64,000 nucleotides of DNA from Daejeonella sp. (GCF_017495225.1 NZ_JAFEIG010000014.1:85137-149136), one strand, 5' to 3'; numbered from the stretch's first letter, positions 37,143-46,176 are shown. Notes: generated by a model not told the origin, from the sequence alone. Translations and numbers: made by a program.

Positions 37143-39014
37143 TTACTTCACAATTAAAACAGGTATTTTGACCTGGTGACGCACCTTTTCTACTGTAGTG
37201 CCAAATATTAAATCGCTAATACCTGAATGCCCGTGGACACCCATGACCAGAAGATCTAATTCTTTTGCTTTTACCACCTCACAAATAGCCTTTGCCGGAC
37301 TTCCATAACCGATAGCTATCTCAATTTTATAACCTAAATCAACTAAGTTTGATTTATACTTTTCCAAATTCTCGGTATCACTTTGTGTCTCAAAATCTAA
37401 TACCTTTTCACCATGAAATCTGGCACCTGCCGTTTCTACAATATGGATTAAATGATACTCTGCATCTTTACCGCCTTGTAAAAGCGCATGTCTTAATGTA
37501 TTTCTATCATTCTTGGAAAAATCAACGGAAACACCAATTTTATTATAAGTAATAGGTTTTATTTCATCAATTTCTAAAGCTTCGCCATGTGGTACATTTG
37601 ATGACAAGAGCTCAGGTTTCTTGAAAAATGGCATCAAAAACACATAAACTAGCAATGCGAAAACTAAGGAAATAACTGGTATAACTAATAAATAAATCCA
37701 CCATATATTTATAGTTGTACTTTTTATCCAAGATCCAATCTCTTCAACAACTAATTGTACATTTAAACTAACTATAATTAATGCGGTTAGCCATGCGACT
37801 ACCCTTACCCAAGGTTTAATCGCAAATTCTTTCATCTTTTCTTTGTCTGAATTGAAATGTATAAGGGGTATGACCGCAAATCCCAATTGTAAGCTTAATA
37901 CTACCTGACTTAACACAAGGAGTCCGCCAAGTGCATCTTCCCCGAAATGAAGTATGGTATAGAATGCTGGCACAATAGCCATTAATCTTGTCAATAATCG
38001 TCTAATCCAGGGTTGGATTCTTAGTCTCAAATGTCCTTCCATCACAATTTGTCCTGCCAAAGTTCCTGTTATGGTAGAGCTTTGCCCCGACGCTATTAAT
38101 GCAATGGCAAACATGGTTGGTGCTACAGATCCAAAAATATGGTCAAGTAGTTTATAGGCATCTTGAATCTCAGCCACCTCAAATAATCCGTTTTTATAAA
38201 AAGCAGTAGCAGCCAAAATCAAAATGGCAGCATTTACAAAAAAAGCTAGATTCAAGGCAACAGCAGTATCAATTAAATTATATTTTAATGAATCTTTGAT
38301 GCCTTTTGTTGTCCGCTCAATTTTTCTTGTTTGAACTAGAGATGAATGTAAATACAAATTATGAGGCATCACAGTAGCACCAATAATCCCAATGGCTATA
38401 TATAAAGCATTGCCCGATAAAATGGATGGCTTAAAGCCTGAAATAACTTCATCAATTGCAGGTTTAATAATAAACATTTCAGTTAGGAAGGAAATTCCCA
38501 CAATAAATACCATTGAAACGATAAATACTTCCATCATTCTCATTCCTTTATTCATTAAAAAAAGTAAGAGAAAGGTGTCTAGAATAGTAATCGAAATTCC
38601 CCAAATTAAGGGTAAGCCAAATAAAAGATTTAAACCGATGGCCATACCTATGATTTCTGCTAAATCACAAGCAATAATGGCAATTTGTGCCAAAACATAT
38701 AAAGGGTAATTGATATAATTGGGATAGGTATTTCTAGATGCCTGAGCTAAATCAAGTCCCCTAACAATGCCTAACCTAGCGCTCAATGATTGCAGTAAAA
38801 GCGCCATCAAATTCGACATAAGTAGCACCCAAATCAGTTTATACCCAAACTGACTTCCACCAGCTATGTCGGTAGCCCAATTCCCTGGATCCATATAACC
38901 TACACTGATTAAATAGGCAGGTCCAATGAATGCGAATAATTTTCTCCATCCTGTTTTTCCAGCAGTGTTTACTGAAGCATGAACTTCACTTAAGGACTCA
39001 TCTTTATTACTCAT
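37143..39014 (-). CDS. mntH: Nramp-family divalent metal transporter fused to a C-terminal universal stress protein domain
   Basis: A 623-residue protein. Residues about 25-450 are an Nramp transporter: DPGN (Asp42, Asn45) in the first membrane helix and GATVMPHNLYLHSS in the sixth carry the metal-binding Asp, Asn and Met. After a linker, residues about 490-623 form a UspA domain whose ATP motif is intact (G-x2-G-x9-G-T in GVHGHSGISDLIFGTT). It imports Mn2+ and/or Fe2+ with protons at the inner membrane. Stand-alone MntH is about 410 residues, so the Usp domain is an addition, perhaps sensing ATP or stress. The gene overlaps the upstream DtxR-family regulator by 4 nt. Confidence 0.92.
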   Translation of the reverse strand: MSNKDESLSEVHASVNTAGKTGWRKLFAFIGPAYLISVGYMDPGNWATDIAGGSQFGYKLIWVLLMSNLMALLLQSLSARLGIVRGLDLAQASRNTYPNYINYPLYVLAQIAIIACDLAEIIGMAIGLNLLFGLPLIWGISITILDTFLLLFLMNKGMRMMEVFIVSMVFIVGISFLTEMFIIKPAIDEVISGFKPSILSGNALYIAIGIIGATVMPHNLYLHSSLVQTRKIERTTKGIKDSLKYNLIDTAVALNLAFFVNAAILILAATAFYKNGLFEVAEIQDAYKLLDHIFGSVAPTMFAIALIASGQSSTITGTLAGQIVMEGHLRLRIQPWIRRLLTRLMAIVPAFYTILHFGEDALGGLLVLSQVVLSLQLGFAVIPLIHFNSDKEKMKEFAIKPWVRVVAWLTALIIVSLNVQLVVEEIGSWIKSTTINIWWIYLLVIPVISLVFALLVYVFLMPFFKKPELLSSNVPHGEALEIDEIKPITYNKIGVSVDFSKNDRNTLRHALLQGGKDAEYHLIHIVETAGARFHGEKVLDFETQSDTENLEKYKSNLVDLGYKIEIAIGYGSPAKAICEVVKAKELDLLVMGVHGHSGISDLIFGTTVEKVRHQVKIPVLIVK

Positions 39015-39667
39015 AGCATAATTAAAATATTTTTGGCAAGCTCGCGACTAATTGTTTGATCAATTTGCTCGTTTATCTGTATGATGACTGAGCCATCAAA
39101 TTCAATTTTTTCTCTAACTAAAACATGTGTTCCGAGTGTTAGGCCTAGTTTATCTAATAATTTCAAAAATATTGAGGAGTGCTCACTTACTCCTGAAATA
39201 ATTCCACATTCACTCTGATTCATTTCCGATATCCGTATCATTTTTTTCTGCTGAATAGCACCCTTACGATCGGGAATAGGATCCCCATGAGGATCTGCAG
39301 ATGGATTTCCTAAAAAATCGTCCAAACGATTTATTAGCATTTCTGAATTTATATGTTCCAACTCTTCTGCAATGTCATGTACTTCATCCCATTTAAAGCC
39401 AAGTTTCTCGACTAAAAACACTTCCCATAAACGATGTTTCCTGATAATATTTAAAGCGGCATTTTTGCCGTTTTCTGTTAATGTAACTCCTTGATAACGA
39501 ATATAATTGATTAGCTTTTTGTCGGATAATTTCTTCAACATATCGGTTACAGAGGCTGCTTTGGTATTAGTTATCTCTGCAATTTGATTTGTGCTCACCA
39601 CCAAGCTGTTAGTGGTACTTAAATGGTAAATCGTTTTTAAATAATTTTCTTCAGTGAATGAATGCAT
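39011..39667 (-). CDS. DtxR/MntR-family metal-dependent transcriptional regulator
   Basis: About 218 residues from the ATG at 39667; an upstream TTG at 39685 lies inside an operator-like repeat and is less likely. The N-terminal winged helix (FTEENYLKTIYHLSTTNS, TKAASVTDMLKKLSDKKLINY) is followed by the dimerisation/metal domain (LWEVFLVEKLGFKWDEVHDIAEELEH) and a C-terminal SH3-like FeoA domain ending in ISRELAKNILIML. It should repress metal uptake when Mn2+ or Fe2+ is plentiful. It is co-transcribed with the Nramp transporter (4-nt overlap), and two palindromes upstream are probable autoregulatory sites. Confidence 0.92.
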   Translation of the reverse strand: MHSFTEENYLKTIYHLSTTNSLVVSTNQIAEITNTKAASVTDMLKKLSDKKLINYIRYQGVTLTENGKNAALNIIRKHRLWEVFLVEKLGFKWDEVHDIAEELEHINSEMLINRLDDFLGNPSADPHGDPIPDRKGAIQQKKMIRISEMNQSECGIISGVSEHSSIFLKLLDKLGLTLGTHVLVREKIEFDGSVIIQINEQIDQTISRELAKNILIML

Positions 39668-39669
39668 AT

Positions 39670-39693
39670 AATTAGACTTAAACAAATCTAATT
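39670..39693 (-). promoter_or_regulatory. Candidate metal-regulator operator, site 1
   Basis: Inverted repeat AATTAGA ... TCTAATT with a 10-nt centre, directly before the regulator's ATG. It shares TTAGA/TCTAA half-sites with site 2. Confidence 0.5.
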
Positions 39694-39697
39694 ATTT

Positions 39698-39715
39698 TTT
39701 TAGACTAATCTAAAA
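39698..39715 (-). promoter_or_regulatory. Candidate metal-regulator operator, site 2
   Basis: TTTTAGACTAATCTAAAA is an 18-bp near-perfect palindrome whose form resembles known DtxR/MntR/IdeR boxes. It lies 31-48 nt before the regulator's ATG, suited to repression of the regulator-transporter operon. Confidence 0.65.
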
Positions 39716-39766
39716 ATTTAAAACGAAAAATATATGCTAATTTTATGGGCTATTTTTAAAATTAAA

Positions 39767-39798
39767 TTTGGCTTTATGCTTTAAAACTTTTATTTTTG
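39767..39798 (+). promoter_or_regulatory. Bacteroidota-type promoter of the Lrp-family gene
   Basis: A -33 TTTG (39767-39770) and -7 TATTTTTG (39791-39798) are separated by 20 nt. The -7 box ends 7 nt before the ATG, so the leader would be only a few bases. Confidence 0.65.
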
Positions 39799-39805
39799 TT
39801 TTATT

Positions 39806-40276
39806 ATGGCAATCGAACTTGATAAAATAGATCTTAGAATTTTAAAAATTTTACAAGAGAATGGAAGGATAACTAATCTTCAACTTTCTCATGAAGTAGG
39901 TCTATCGCCAGCTCCAACGCTCGAGCGTGTAAGAAAATTGGAGCAATCAAATTATATTAAGAGTTATCATGCTCTTGTAGATGAAGAATTGCTCGGTTTA
40001 GGAATAAAAACCTTTATTCAAATTCAACTTGATTTTCATAAAAACAATACTATTCAGGTATTTCTTGAAGAAATTGCAGCTATTAAGGAAATTACGGAAT
40101 GTCACCACGTTACCGGTCAATGTGATTTTTTACTTAAAGCTTATGTAAAGGATATTAAATCTTATGAACGTTTAATTATGGATAAGATTAGTAAAATATC
40201 GGTTGTAAAAACTTTCCAAACCATGATGATTATGTCGACCAATAAGAAGGAGCCGGCAGTCCCATTAGAATATTAA
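39806..40276 (+). CDS. Lrp/AsnC family transcriptional regulator
   Basis: A 156-residue regulator. The HTH is at residues about 5-60 (LDKIDLRILKILQENGRITN, then VGLSPAPTLERVRKLE), followed by the RAM ligand-binding domain (ECHHVTGQCDFLLKAYVKD). Lrp-family proteins respond to amino acids and control amino-acid metabolism. Its targets are not evident; it stands alone, divergent from the metal regulator, with a strong promoter match and an unusually short leader. Confidence 0.93.
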   Translation: MAIELDKIDLRILKILQENGRITNLQLSHEVGLSPAPTLERVRKLEQSNYIKSYHALVDEELLGLGIKTFIQIQLDFHKNNTIQVFLEEIAAIKEITECHHVTGQCDFLLKAYVKDIKSYERLIMDKISKISVVKTFQTMMIMSTNKKEPAVPLEY

Positions 40277-40303
40277 TTATAATTTTTACACTTTACTCCT
40301 AAA

Positions 40304-40981
40304 TTAGCTTAATTGCCAATTTATTGGTGTTATCCCAGCTTTTTTTAAGATTTCGTTGGTCTTGATGAAATGTTTGCATCCCAAAAATCCTTGATATACA
40401 GAAAGGGGAGAAGGATGTGGCGCAGTTAATATTACATGTTTTTTTGAATCAATTAGATGTGCTTTTGCTTGTGCATATTTTCCCCAAAGTAAAAAGATGA
40501 TCCCTGTCCGTTTTTCTGATAAAACTTGAATCACTCTATCAGTAAATTGTTCCCAGCCTTGATTTTGATGCGATCCTGCTAAAGATTCTTCAACGGTAAG
40601 CGTTGCATTTAATAATAAGACACCTTGGTCTGCCCATGAGCTCAAATCTCCATGTGTGGGATATCTAAATTCTGGATATTCTGATTGAAGCTCCTTAAAA
40701 ATATTTTTTAGTGAGGGCGGTATTGCAACTTCTTTATTGACTGAAAATGCTAATCCATTTGCTTGATTTAATCCATGATATGGATCTTGTCCAAGTATTA
40801 CTACCTTTACTTTTTCAAATGGAGTGTGTTTAAAAGCATTGAATATCAGTTGTTTAGGAGGTGAAATTTGAATTTCTTTATCGTATTTCTCTTGGATAAA
40901 GTGTGCCAATTTTTTCATGTAATCTTTTTCAAATTCATCCTTCAGGATAAGCTTCCAGCTGCTTTCAATTTGAAATTCCAT
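40304..40981 (-). CDS. ung: Uracil-DNA glycosylase
   Basis: A 225-residue family 1 UDG. The water-activating motif VVILGQDPYHGLNQANGLAF is near residues 60-80, LLLNATLTVEE and SHQNQGWEQFTD follow, and the leucine loop is APHPSPLS near 185. It removes uracil from DNA to start base excision repair. It is a single gene, 28 bp from the convergent Lrp gene. Confidence 0.97.
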   Translation of the reverse strand: MEFQIESSWKLILKDEFEKDYMKKLAHFIQEKYDKEIQISPPKQLIFNAFKHTPFEKVKVVILGQDPYHGLNQANGLAFSVNKEVAIPPSLKNIFKELQSEYPEFRYPTHGDLSSWADQGVLLLNATLTVEESLAGSHQNQGWEQFTDRVIQVLSEKRTGIIFLLWGKYAQAKAHLIDSKKHVILTAPHPSPLSVYQGFLGCKHFIKTNEILKKAGITPINWQLS

Positions 40982-41055
40982 ATTTTATTAGATAGATATT
41001 GGTTAAACGCTCAAATAAACGGATATTTGTGCTCAAATAAAAAGATAAAAAGATA

Positions 41056-41604
41056 ATGCCTAATTACATCAGATTGATATTTGCAGCCATTGTGTTGGGT
41101 GCAGCAGTAGCTTTAATGGTTTTTGGATTTTGGGGTTGGGGAATTCTCTCAGTTTTCCTTTCTATTTTAATCGCAGTTACTTTCTTTTATAATGAATACA
41201 TGCTTATCGCACAATATTATTTACGTAAAGATAATATGGATAAGGCTGCCATTTGGTTAAATCGCATTAAAAATGCTGAAACACAGTTATTTAGTGGACA
41301 GCAGGGTTATTATAATTTGCTTATCGGACTTATCGAATCGCGTAAAGCGCCTTTGCAGTCTGAAAAGTATTTTAAGAAAGCTTTAAGTTTAGGTATGACT
41401 ATGGATCATAATATTGCACTTGCAAAATTAAGTCTAGCAGGTATTGCCATGGCTAAGAGAAATAAAAGAGAAGCAACTTTATACCTTCAGGAGGCTAAGA
41501 AAGCTGATAAGAATAAATTATTAGCTGATCAGATTAAAATGATGAAGGAGCAGATGGGTCAGATGGACCGTACAGTGCAGCAGCGTAATTATCGCCAGTT
41601 TTAA
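41056..41604 (+). CDS. Small membrane protein with TPR-like cytoplasmic tail
   Basis: A 182-residue protein. Two hydrophobic segments occupy about residues 5-45 (RLIFAAIVLGAAVALMVFGF and WGILSVFLSILIAVTFF). The remainder is helical with two or three TPR-like repeats (AQYYLRKDNMDKAAIWLNRI, EKYFKKALSLGMTMDHNIAL) and a basic, Gln-rich end. I recognise it as a Bacteroidota-type membrane TPR protein without known function. It stands alone, with no paired partner gene. Confidence 0.7.
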   Translation: MPNYIRLIFAAIVLGAAVALMVFGFWGWGILSVFLSILIAVTFFYNEYMLIAQYYLRKDNMDKAAIWLNRIKNAETQLFSGQQGYYNLLIGLIESRKAPLQSEKYFKKALSLGMTMDHNIALAKLSLAGIAMAKRNKREATLYLQEAKKADKNKLLADQIKMMKEQMGQMDRTVQQRNYRQF

Positions 41605-41608
41605 TGGT

Positions 41609-41824
41609 TTATTTATCGCTTAGGCAATCAAAGCGAATAAATGAATTATAATTTAACTCCGAAAATTTAAGATCTTCTAGGTCACTGCTTGTATTATTCT
41701 TTATTTGATTCTGTTCAAAATTGATTTTCTTCACCAGATTCTTAATAAAGTTAAGATCAAATTCATCTTTATTTAATTTGATTAGATATTCTTGATCTGA
41801 AATTTCAATACTTGATTTTATCAT
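41609..41824 (-). CDS. Small hypothetical protein
   Basis: About 71 residues from the ATG at 41824 (another in-frame ATG at 41839 adds five). The sequence begins MIKSSIEISDQEYLIKLNKD and is Asn/Lys/Asp-rich with a probable helix (FDLNFIKNLVKKI). I recognise no family. It lies on the minus strand just downstream of the lysS terminator, so it would be expressed by read-through or its own promoter. The composition is coding-like rather than shadow-like, and no real gene overlaps it. Possibly genuine, not certain. Confidence 0.45.
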   Translation of the reverse strand: MIKSSIEISDQEYLIKLNKDEFDLNFIKNLVKKINFEQNQIKNNTSSDLEDLKFSELNYNSFIRFDCLSDK

Positions 41825-41847
41825 TTTATTTTTTCTCAAAAATAAAG

Positions 41848-41879
41848 AAAGGCCATTTAATTTCAGTTAAATGGCCTTT
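41848..41879 (-). terminator. Intrinsic terminator of lysS
   Basis: A 13-bp perfect stem (AAAGGCCATTTAA and its complement, 6-nt loop), 21 nt after the lysS stop; the minus strand continues with a T-rich tract. Confidence 0.8.
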
Positions 41880-41899
41880 ATCTTAATATTATCTTTCTG

Positions 41900-43621
41900 T
41901 TAACTAAACCATTCTAAGACTGTCTCTTTTGCTGGCATAGTAATTTCAAGTTTCATCTTTTTGCGCATCCCGCCAAGGTCATTAAATACTTTATTAGGAT
42001 TAGCTGCTTTTAGTTCCTCAAGAGTTTTAAATCCCATTTTGTTTAAAACAGGAATCCATTCTGCGGGAATTCCCTGTGCAATAAAATCTTCTGTTGAAGC
42101 TTGTTTAACCTTTTTCTCTGGCCTCATTTGCGGGAAGAATAAAACTTCTTGAATGGTGCTTTGATCGGTCATTAACATAACTAAACGGTCAATTCCAATT
42201 CCTAAACCAGATGTTGGCGGCATTCCATATTCCAAAGCTCTAAGGAAATCCTCATCCATAGCCATCGCTTCTTCATCGCCGCGTCCTGCAAGCAGTAATT
42301 GCTCTTCTAAGCGCTCACGTTGATCGATAGGGTCATTTAGCTCAGTATATGCATTGGCAATCTCCTTGCCCATTACAAATAGCTCAAAACGTTCTACAAG
42401 TCCTTCCTGACTACGATGTTTCTTTGCTAGGGGAGTCATTTCAATTGGATAATCGGTGATATAAGTTGGCTGAATTAAAAACTCCTCCACCTTTTCACTA
42501 AAGATCTCATCAATAAGTTTTCCTCTACCCATGCTTGGGTCAACTTCGATATTTAATTGCTTACAAGTAGCTCTTAAGGTATCCTCATCCATTGCCGAAA
42601 CATCTATTCCTGTAAACTTCTTGATGGAGTCATACATGGATAGTTTTTCGTAAGGGCCAGCAAATTCAATTAGATGTTCACCAACTTTTACGCTTGATTT
42701 ACCATGGATTGCAATGGCCACTTTTTCTAGACATTGTTCTACCATGCCCATCATCCAGATATAATCTTTGTATGCAACATAGATCTCCATGGAAGTGAAT
42801 TCTGGATTATGTGTTCGGTCCATGCCTTCATTTCTGAACATCTTACCGAATTCATACACCCCATCAAAACCCGCAACAATGAGTCGCTTGAGGTACAATT
42901 CATTTGCAATACGCAAATAAAGAGGCATATCTAAGGTATTATGATGTGTATTAAATGGCCTTGCTGCAGCACCACCGTGTACAGGCTGTAGGATTGGGGT
43001 TTCTACTTCCATCCATCCTTGGTCATCAAAATACGATCTCATGGTGTTTATCACCTTCGACCGCTTCATGAAAATTTGTTTGAATTCAGGATTTACAGTT
43101 AGATCCACATAGCGTTGTCTGTAACGCATTTCAGGATCGGTAAAGCCATCGTATGTATTTCCTTCATCATCGCGTTTTACGATTGGAAGAGGTTTCAGCG
43201 ACTTAGATAAAACTTTCATTTCACTTACGTGGATGGATATTTCACCAGTTTTAGTGGTAAAAACATATCCAGTGATGCCTACAAAATCACCAATATCTAA
43301 AAGTTTCTTAAAAACAGTATTGTAAAGAGTTTTATCATCTCCGGGACAGATTTCATCACGGTTAATATAGGCTTGAATTCTTCCTGTTGAGTCTTGTAGC
43401 TCTGCAAATGAGGCACTTCCCATTATCCTGCGGCTCATTATACGGCCAGCAAAACGGATGTTTTTATAGGATGTTTTATCGCGTTCGTAATTATCTAAAA
43501 TATCCTTTGCAAATGCGTTTACTTCAAATGCTTCAGGTGGGTAGGGGTCAATACCAAGGTTGCGTAGTTCAACTAAGGCCTCACGGCGCATAATCTCCAA
43601 TTCAGATAATCCGATGCTCAT
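41900..43621 (-). CDS. lysS: Lysine--tRNA ligase (class II)
   Basis: A 573-residue class II synthetase. The OB-fold anticodon-binding domain is at about residues 55-150 (IRFAGRIMSRRIMGSASFAE). Motif 2 is FRNEGMDRTHNPEFT and motif 3 GLGIGIDRLVMLMTD. The C-terminal 60-70 residues beyond motif 3 (FIAQGIPAEWIPVLNKMGF) are a short helical extension found in Bacteroidota LysRS. It charges tRNA-Lys. A TATTTTTG box on the minus strand (43638-43645) gives a leader of roughly 14 nt. Confidence 0.96.
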   Translation of the reverse strand: MSIGLSELEIMRREALVELRNLGIDPYPPEAFEVNAFAKDILDNYERDKTSYKNIRFAGRIMSRRIMGSASFAELQDSTGRIQAYINRDEICPGDDKTLYNTVFKKLLDIGDFVGITGYVFTTKTGEISIHVSEMKVLSKSLKPLPIVKRDDEGNTYDGFTDPEMRYRQRYVDLTVNPEFKQIFMKRSKVINTMRSYFDDQGWMEVETPILQPVHGGAAARPFNTHHNTLDMPLYLRIANELYLKRLIVAGFDGVYEFGKMFRNEGMDRTHNPEFTSMEIYVAYKDYIWMMGMVEQCLEKVAIAIHGKSSVKVGEHLIEFAGPYEKLSMYDSIKKFTGIDVSAMDEDTLRATCKQLNIEVDPSMGRGKLIDEIFSEKVEEFLIQPTYITDYPIEMTPLAKKHRSQEGLVERFELFVMGKEIANAYTELNDPIDQRERLEEQLLLAGRGDEEAMAMDEDFLRALEYGMPPTSGLGIGIDRLVMLMTDQSTIQEVLFFPQMRPEKKVKQASTEDFIAQGIPAEWIPVLNKMGFKTLEELKAANPNKVFNDLGGMRKKMKLEITMPAKETVLEWFS

Positions 43622-43637
43622 TTATTTAAAATTTTTG

Positions 43638-43645
43638 CAAAAATA
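43638..43645 (-). promoter_or_regulatory. Candidate -7 promoter box for lysS
   Basis: TATTTTTG on the minus strand, 17 nt before the ATG, sits next to the T tract of the upstream terminator. No -33 TTTG at the expected distance. Confidence 0.4.
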
Positions 43646-43646
43646 C

Positions 43647-43680
43647 AAAAAAGCACGTACAGATTCTATCTTTTACGTGC
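43647..43680 (-). terminator. Intrinsic terminator between the acyl-CoA ligase gene and lysS
   Basis: On the minus strand GCACGTA pairs with TACGTGC and is followed by TTTTTT. A second, bulged inverted repeat (43713-43757, arms around AAATTCCATAAA) lies just upstream and may add to termination. Confidence 0.7.
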
Positions 43681-43762
43681 ATGCTGTTGATGTTTGATTA
43701 AGAAAATTTTAGAAAATTCCATAAATCCTCTGTTTAAAGAGGTTTTTTATGGAATTTCTTGT

Positions 43763-45676
43763 CTAATCTGCTTCTGTTTCTTGTAAATAGAGAGAAGTAA
43801 TGTCGTCAGCGTATTTTTTCTCAATTGCCTTTCTCTTGGCTTTCATTGTTGGCGTAATTTCTCCTTCTTCTATGCTAAATGGATTTCTTTTAACTAAAAA
43901 GGATTTCATACGCTCAAACTTAGCTAGCTCATTGGAATATTTTCGGATATCTTCATTCAACCAGTCTATGATTTTTTGGTCTCTGATAAAGTAATCTTGC
44001 TCCTGGAAAAACTCTTCCTTTAAGTTGAAAGTCTCTTGCAATACTTCCTTTGAAGGAATTACGATAGCTGTCACGTATTCACGCTTATCACCAATCAAAA
44101 ATATTTGTTCGATTTTAGGACTTTTTAAATAAGTGTTTTCTACTGGTGTAGGATAAATATTTTTCCCGTAAGCATTTACCAACATATTTTTGATTCTATC
44201 GGTGATTTGAAGGTTGCCTTTAAAATAACGCCCTACATCACCGGTATGAAACCAGCCATCCGAATCAATCACTTCTGCAGTCTCTAATGGCTTATTCCAG
44301 TATCCTTTCATCACACAATGGCCTCTGACAATGATTTCACCCTCTCCGCACTCAAAATTCTCGTCAAAGCTTTCATGTGTTTGAATGCAAATAATTTTTT
44401 TGCTTTCAACATCTTGTATTGCGACTTCAATACCCGGAATAATTCGGCCTACAGTACCATAAACTTGACGGTGGTATTCGGTTACCGACATTACTGGTGA
44501 TGTTTCAGTTAATCCGAATCCTTCTAGAACTTTAATTCCTAAGTTCCCGAAAAATTCACCCACATTTTTAGGTAGTGCAGCTCCACCAGAGAGCATGAAT
44601 TTTAATCTTCCGCCAGTTTTTTCTTTTATTTTGCTGAAAACTAGCTTTTCTGCTAATGCTTTTTTCGTTTCTAAAATGAAATTCGCTTTTTTGCCTGCTT
44701 CATGAATCTCACGGTATTCTTTTCCAATTTGGATAGCCCATAAGAATATTTTAGCTTTTGCTCCGCCGGCAGATGTACCATTTTTCATCGCTTTATCGTG
44801 TATACGCTCCAATAAACGTGGAACACAACTCATAACGCTAGGCTTAACTTCAGCCATATTTTTTGCTAAAAGCTCAAGACTCTGTGCAAAGGCTATTTTG
44901 CTTCCTACAGCACAGCAAACATGGTAAGTAGCAGTACGTTCAAAAACATGAGATAATGGCAAGAATGAAAGGAAAAGGTCGTCTTTATTGATTACAGGAA
45001 TCTGCTGCAAGCATACCTTCACATTCTGAACAAAATTAGAATGGGTTAGCATAACGCCTTTTGGAGTTCCAGTTGTTCCCGAAGTGTATATTAATGAGGT
45101 TAAATTTGTTGGGAGTATGGCTTCTCTAGCTATTTCTATTTGTTTTTTATTTTGCTCTAAAGTATTTTTTCCTTCTTCAATAAGGTTTTTGAAATTGATA
45201 ACTCCAGCGTTCAAAGCATTATCGGGTAGATATTTTTGATAATCATCGAAAACAGGAATGATACGTTGTAGGTTTGGACAGTTATTTGCGATTTTTATAA
45301 CTTTCCTGAGCAAAAAAGGACTCCCAACTAGAAGCGCTTTTGCTCCTGAATCATTTAAAATATATTCAATTTCAGTCTCAGAAAGGGTAGGGTAGATCGA
45401 TACATTGACACCTCCAATTTGCTGTAATCCTTGGTCATAGTAAACCCAATCGACCGAGTTTTCAATAATTAGTGCTAAACGATCACCATTGTTAATTCCC
45501 ATTTCAAGAAAATAGCTTGAAATAGCATCTGCTGTATCTAGTACTTGCTTATAGCTAAGTTCTACCCAGCTTTCTTTTACTTTATGAAGTAAAAAGGTAG
45601 TGTTTTCATCGTGAACATACCCGACTACATTTCTGATTAATTGCGGAACGGTAGTAGATTCTGTAATTGAATTCAT
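43763..45676 (-). CDS. Long-chain fatty-acid--CoA ligase (AMP-forming)
   Basis: A 637-residue ANL-superfamily enzyme. The AMP-binding P-loop-like motif LIYTSGTTGTPKGVMLTH is near residue 190; further motifs are FLPLSHVFER, GFGLTETSPV, GWFHTGDVGR and ITDRIKNMLVNAYGKNI. It activates fatty acids to acyl-CoA via an acyl-adenylate, for beta-oxidation or lipid remodelling, at the membrane face. It is monocistronic between two terminators. The acyl chain length preference cannot be read from the sequence. Confidence 0.92.
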   Translation of the reverse strand: MNSITESTTVPQLIRNVVGYVHDENTTFLLHKVKESWVELSYKQVLDTADAISSYFLEMGINNGDRLALIIENSVDWVYYDQGLQQIGGVNVSIYPTLSETEIEYILNDSGAKALLVGSPFLLRKVIKIANNCPNLQRIIPVFDDYQKYLPDNALNAGVINFKNLIEEGKNTLEQNKKQIEIAREAILPTNLTSLIYTSGTTGTPKGVMLTHSNFVQNVKVCLQQIPVINKDDLFLSFLPLSHVFERTATYHVCCAVGSKIAFAQSLELLAKNMAEVKPSVMSCVPRLLERIHDKAMKNGTSAGGAKAKIFLWAIQIGKEYREIHEAGKKANFILETKKALAEKLVFSKIKEKTGGRLKFMLSGGAALPKNVGEFFGNLGIKVLEGFGLTETSPVMSVTEYHRQVYGTVGRIIPGIEVAIQDVESKKIICIQTHESFDENFECGEGEIIVRGHCVMKGYWNKPLETAEVIDSDGWFHTGDVGRYFKGNLQITDRIKNMLVNAYGKNIYPTPVENTYLKSPKIEQIFLIGDKREYVTAIVIPSKEVLQETFNLKEEFFQEQDYFIRDQKIIDWLNEDIRKYSNELAKFERMKSFLVKRNPFSIEEGEITPTMKAKRKAIEKKYADDITSLYLQETEAD

Positions 45677-45725
45677 TTTGAGTGTGTATGAAATTTATAA
45701 TTAACAAGTATAACAGAATACCTCT

Positions 45726-45765
45726 AAAAAAACAAAAGACTCATAAATGAGTCTTTTGTTTTTTT
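45726..45765 (-). terminator. Intrinsic terminator after iscA, bidirectional
   Basis: A 19-bp perfect arm pair (AAAAAAACAAAAGACTCAT and its complement) around a 2-nt centre, with A/T tracts at both ends, ending the iscU-iscA transcript. Confidence 0.85.
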
Positions 45766-45807
45766 ATTTTGATCAATAAATAATATTAAGAACTGATTAC
45801 TAGTGAA

Positions 45808-46134
45808 TTACACAGAGAAACTTTCTCCGCATCCACAAGTTCTTGATGCATTTGGATTAATGAAGTTAAAGCCTTTACCGTTTAAACCGTCTGAAAAATC
45901 AAGTTCTGTACCAGCGAGGTATAAAAATGATTTCATATCGAGTGCTAAACGAATGCCTTGATCTTCAAAAAATTGATCTCCAGGCTTTTCTTCATTATCG
46001 AAATCCATTTTGTATGATAAACCAGAACAACCCCCACCTTGAACAGACACACGTAAGAAATAACTCTTATCGAGTTGGTTCTCAGCCATCAGTTGTTCAA
46101 CTTTATTTTTCGCTTTTTCTGTTACAGTTACCAT
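45808..46134 (-). CDS. iscA: A-type iron-sulfur carrier protein (IscA/HesB family)
   Basis: A 108-residue protein with the three family cysteines: Cys36 in GGGCSGLSYKMDF, and Cys100 and Cys102 in the C-terminal TCGCGESFSV. FINPNASRTCGCG is the family end. It accepts clusters from the scaffold and passes them to apoproteins. It lies 42 nt after iscU on the same strand. ErpA or SufA are alternative names for the same fold; the isc neighbours favour IscA. Confidence 0.93.
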   Translation of the reverse strand: MVTVTEKAKNKVEQLMAENQLDKSYFLRVSVQGGGCSGLSYKMDFDNEEKPGDQFFEDQGIRLALDMKSFLYLAGTELDFSDGLNGKGFNFINPNASRTCGCGESFSV

Positions 46135-46176
46135 CTTAAATTTTATAAAGATTTCTGGATTTTAAGCCAAAAATTT

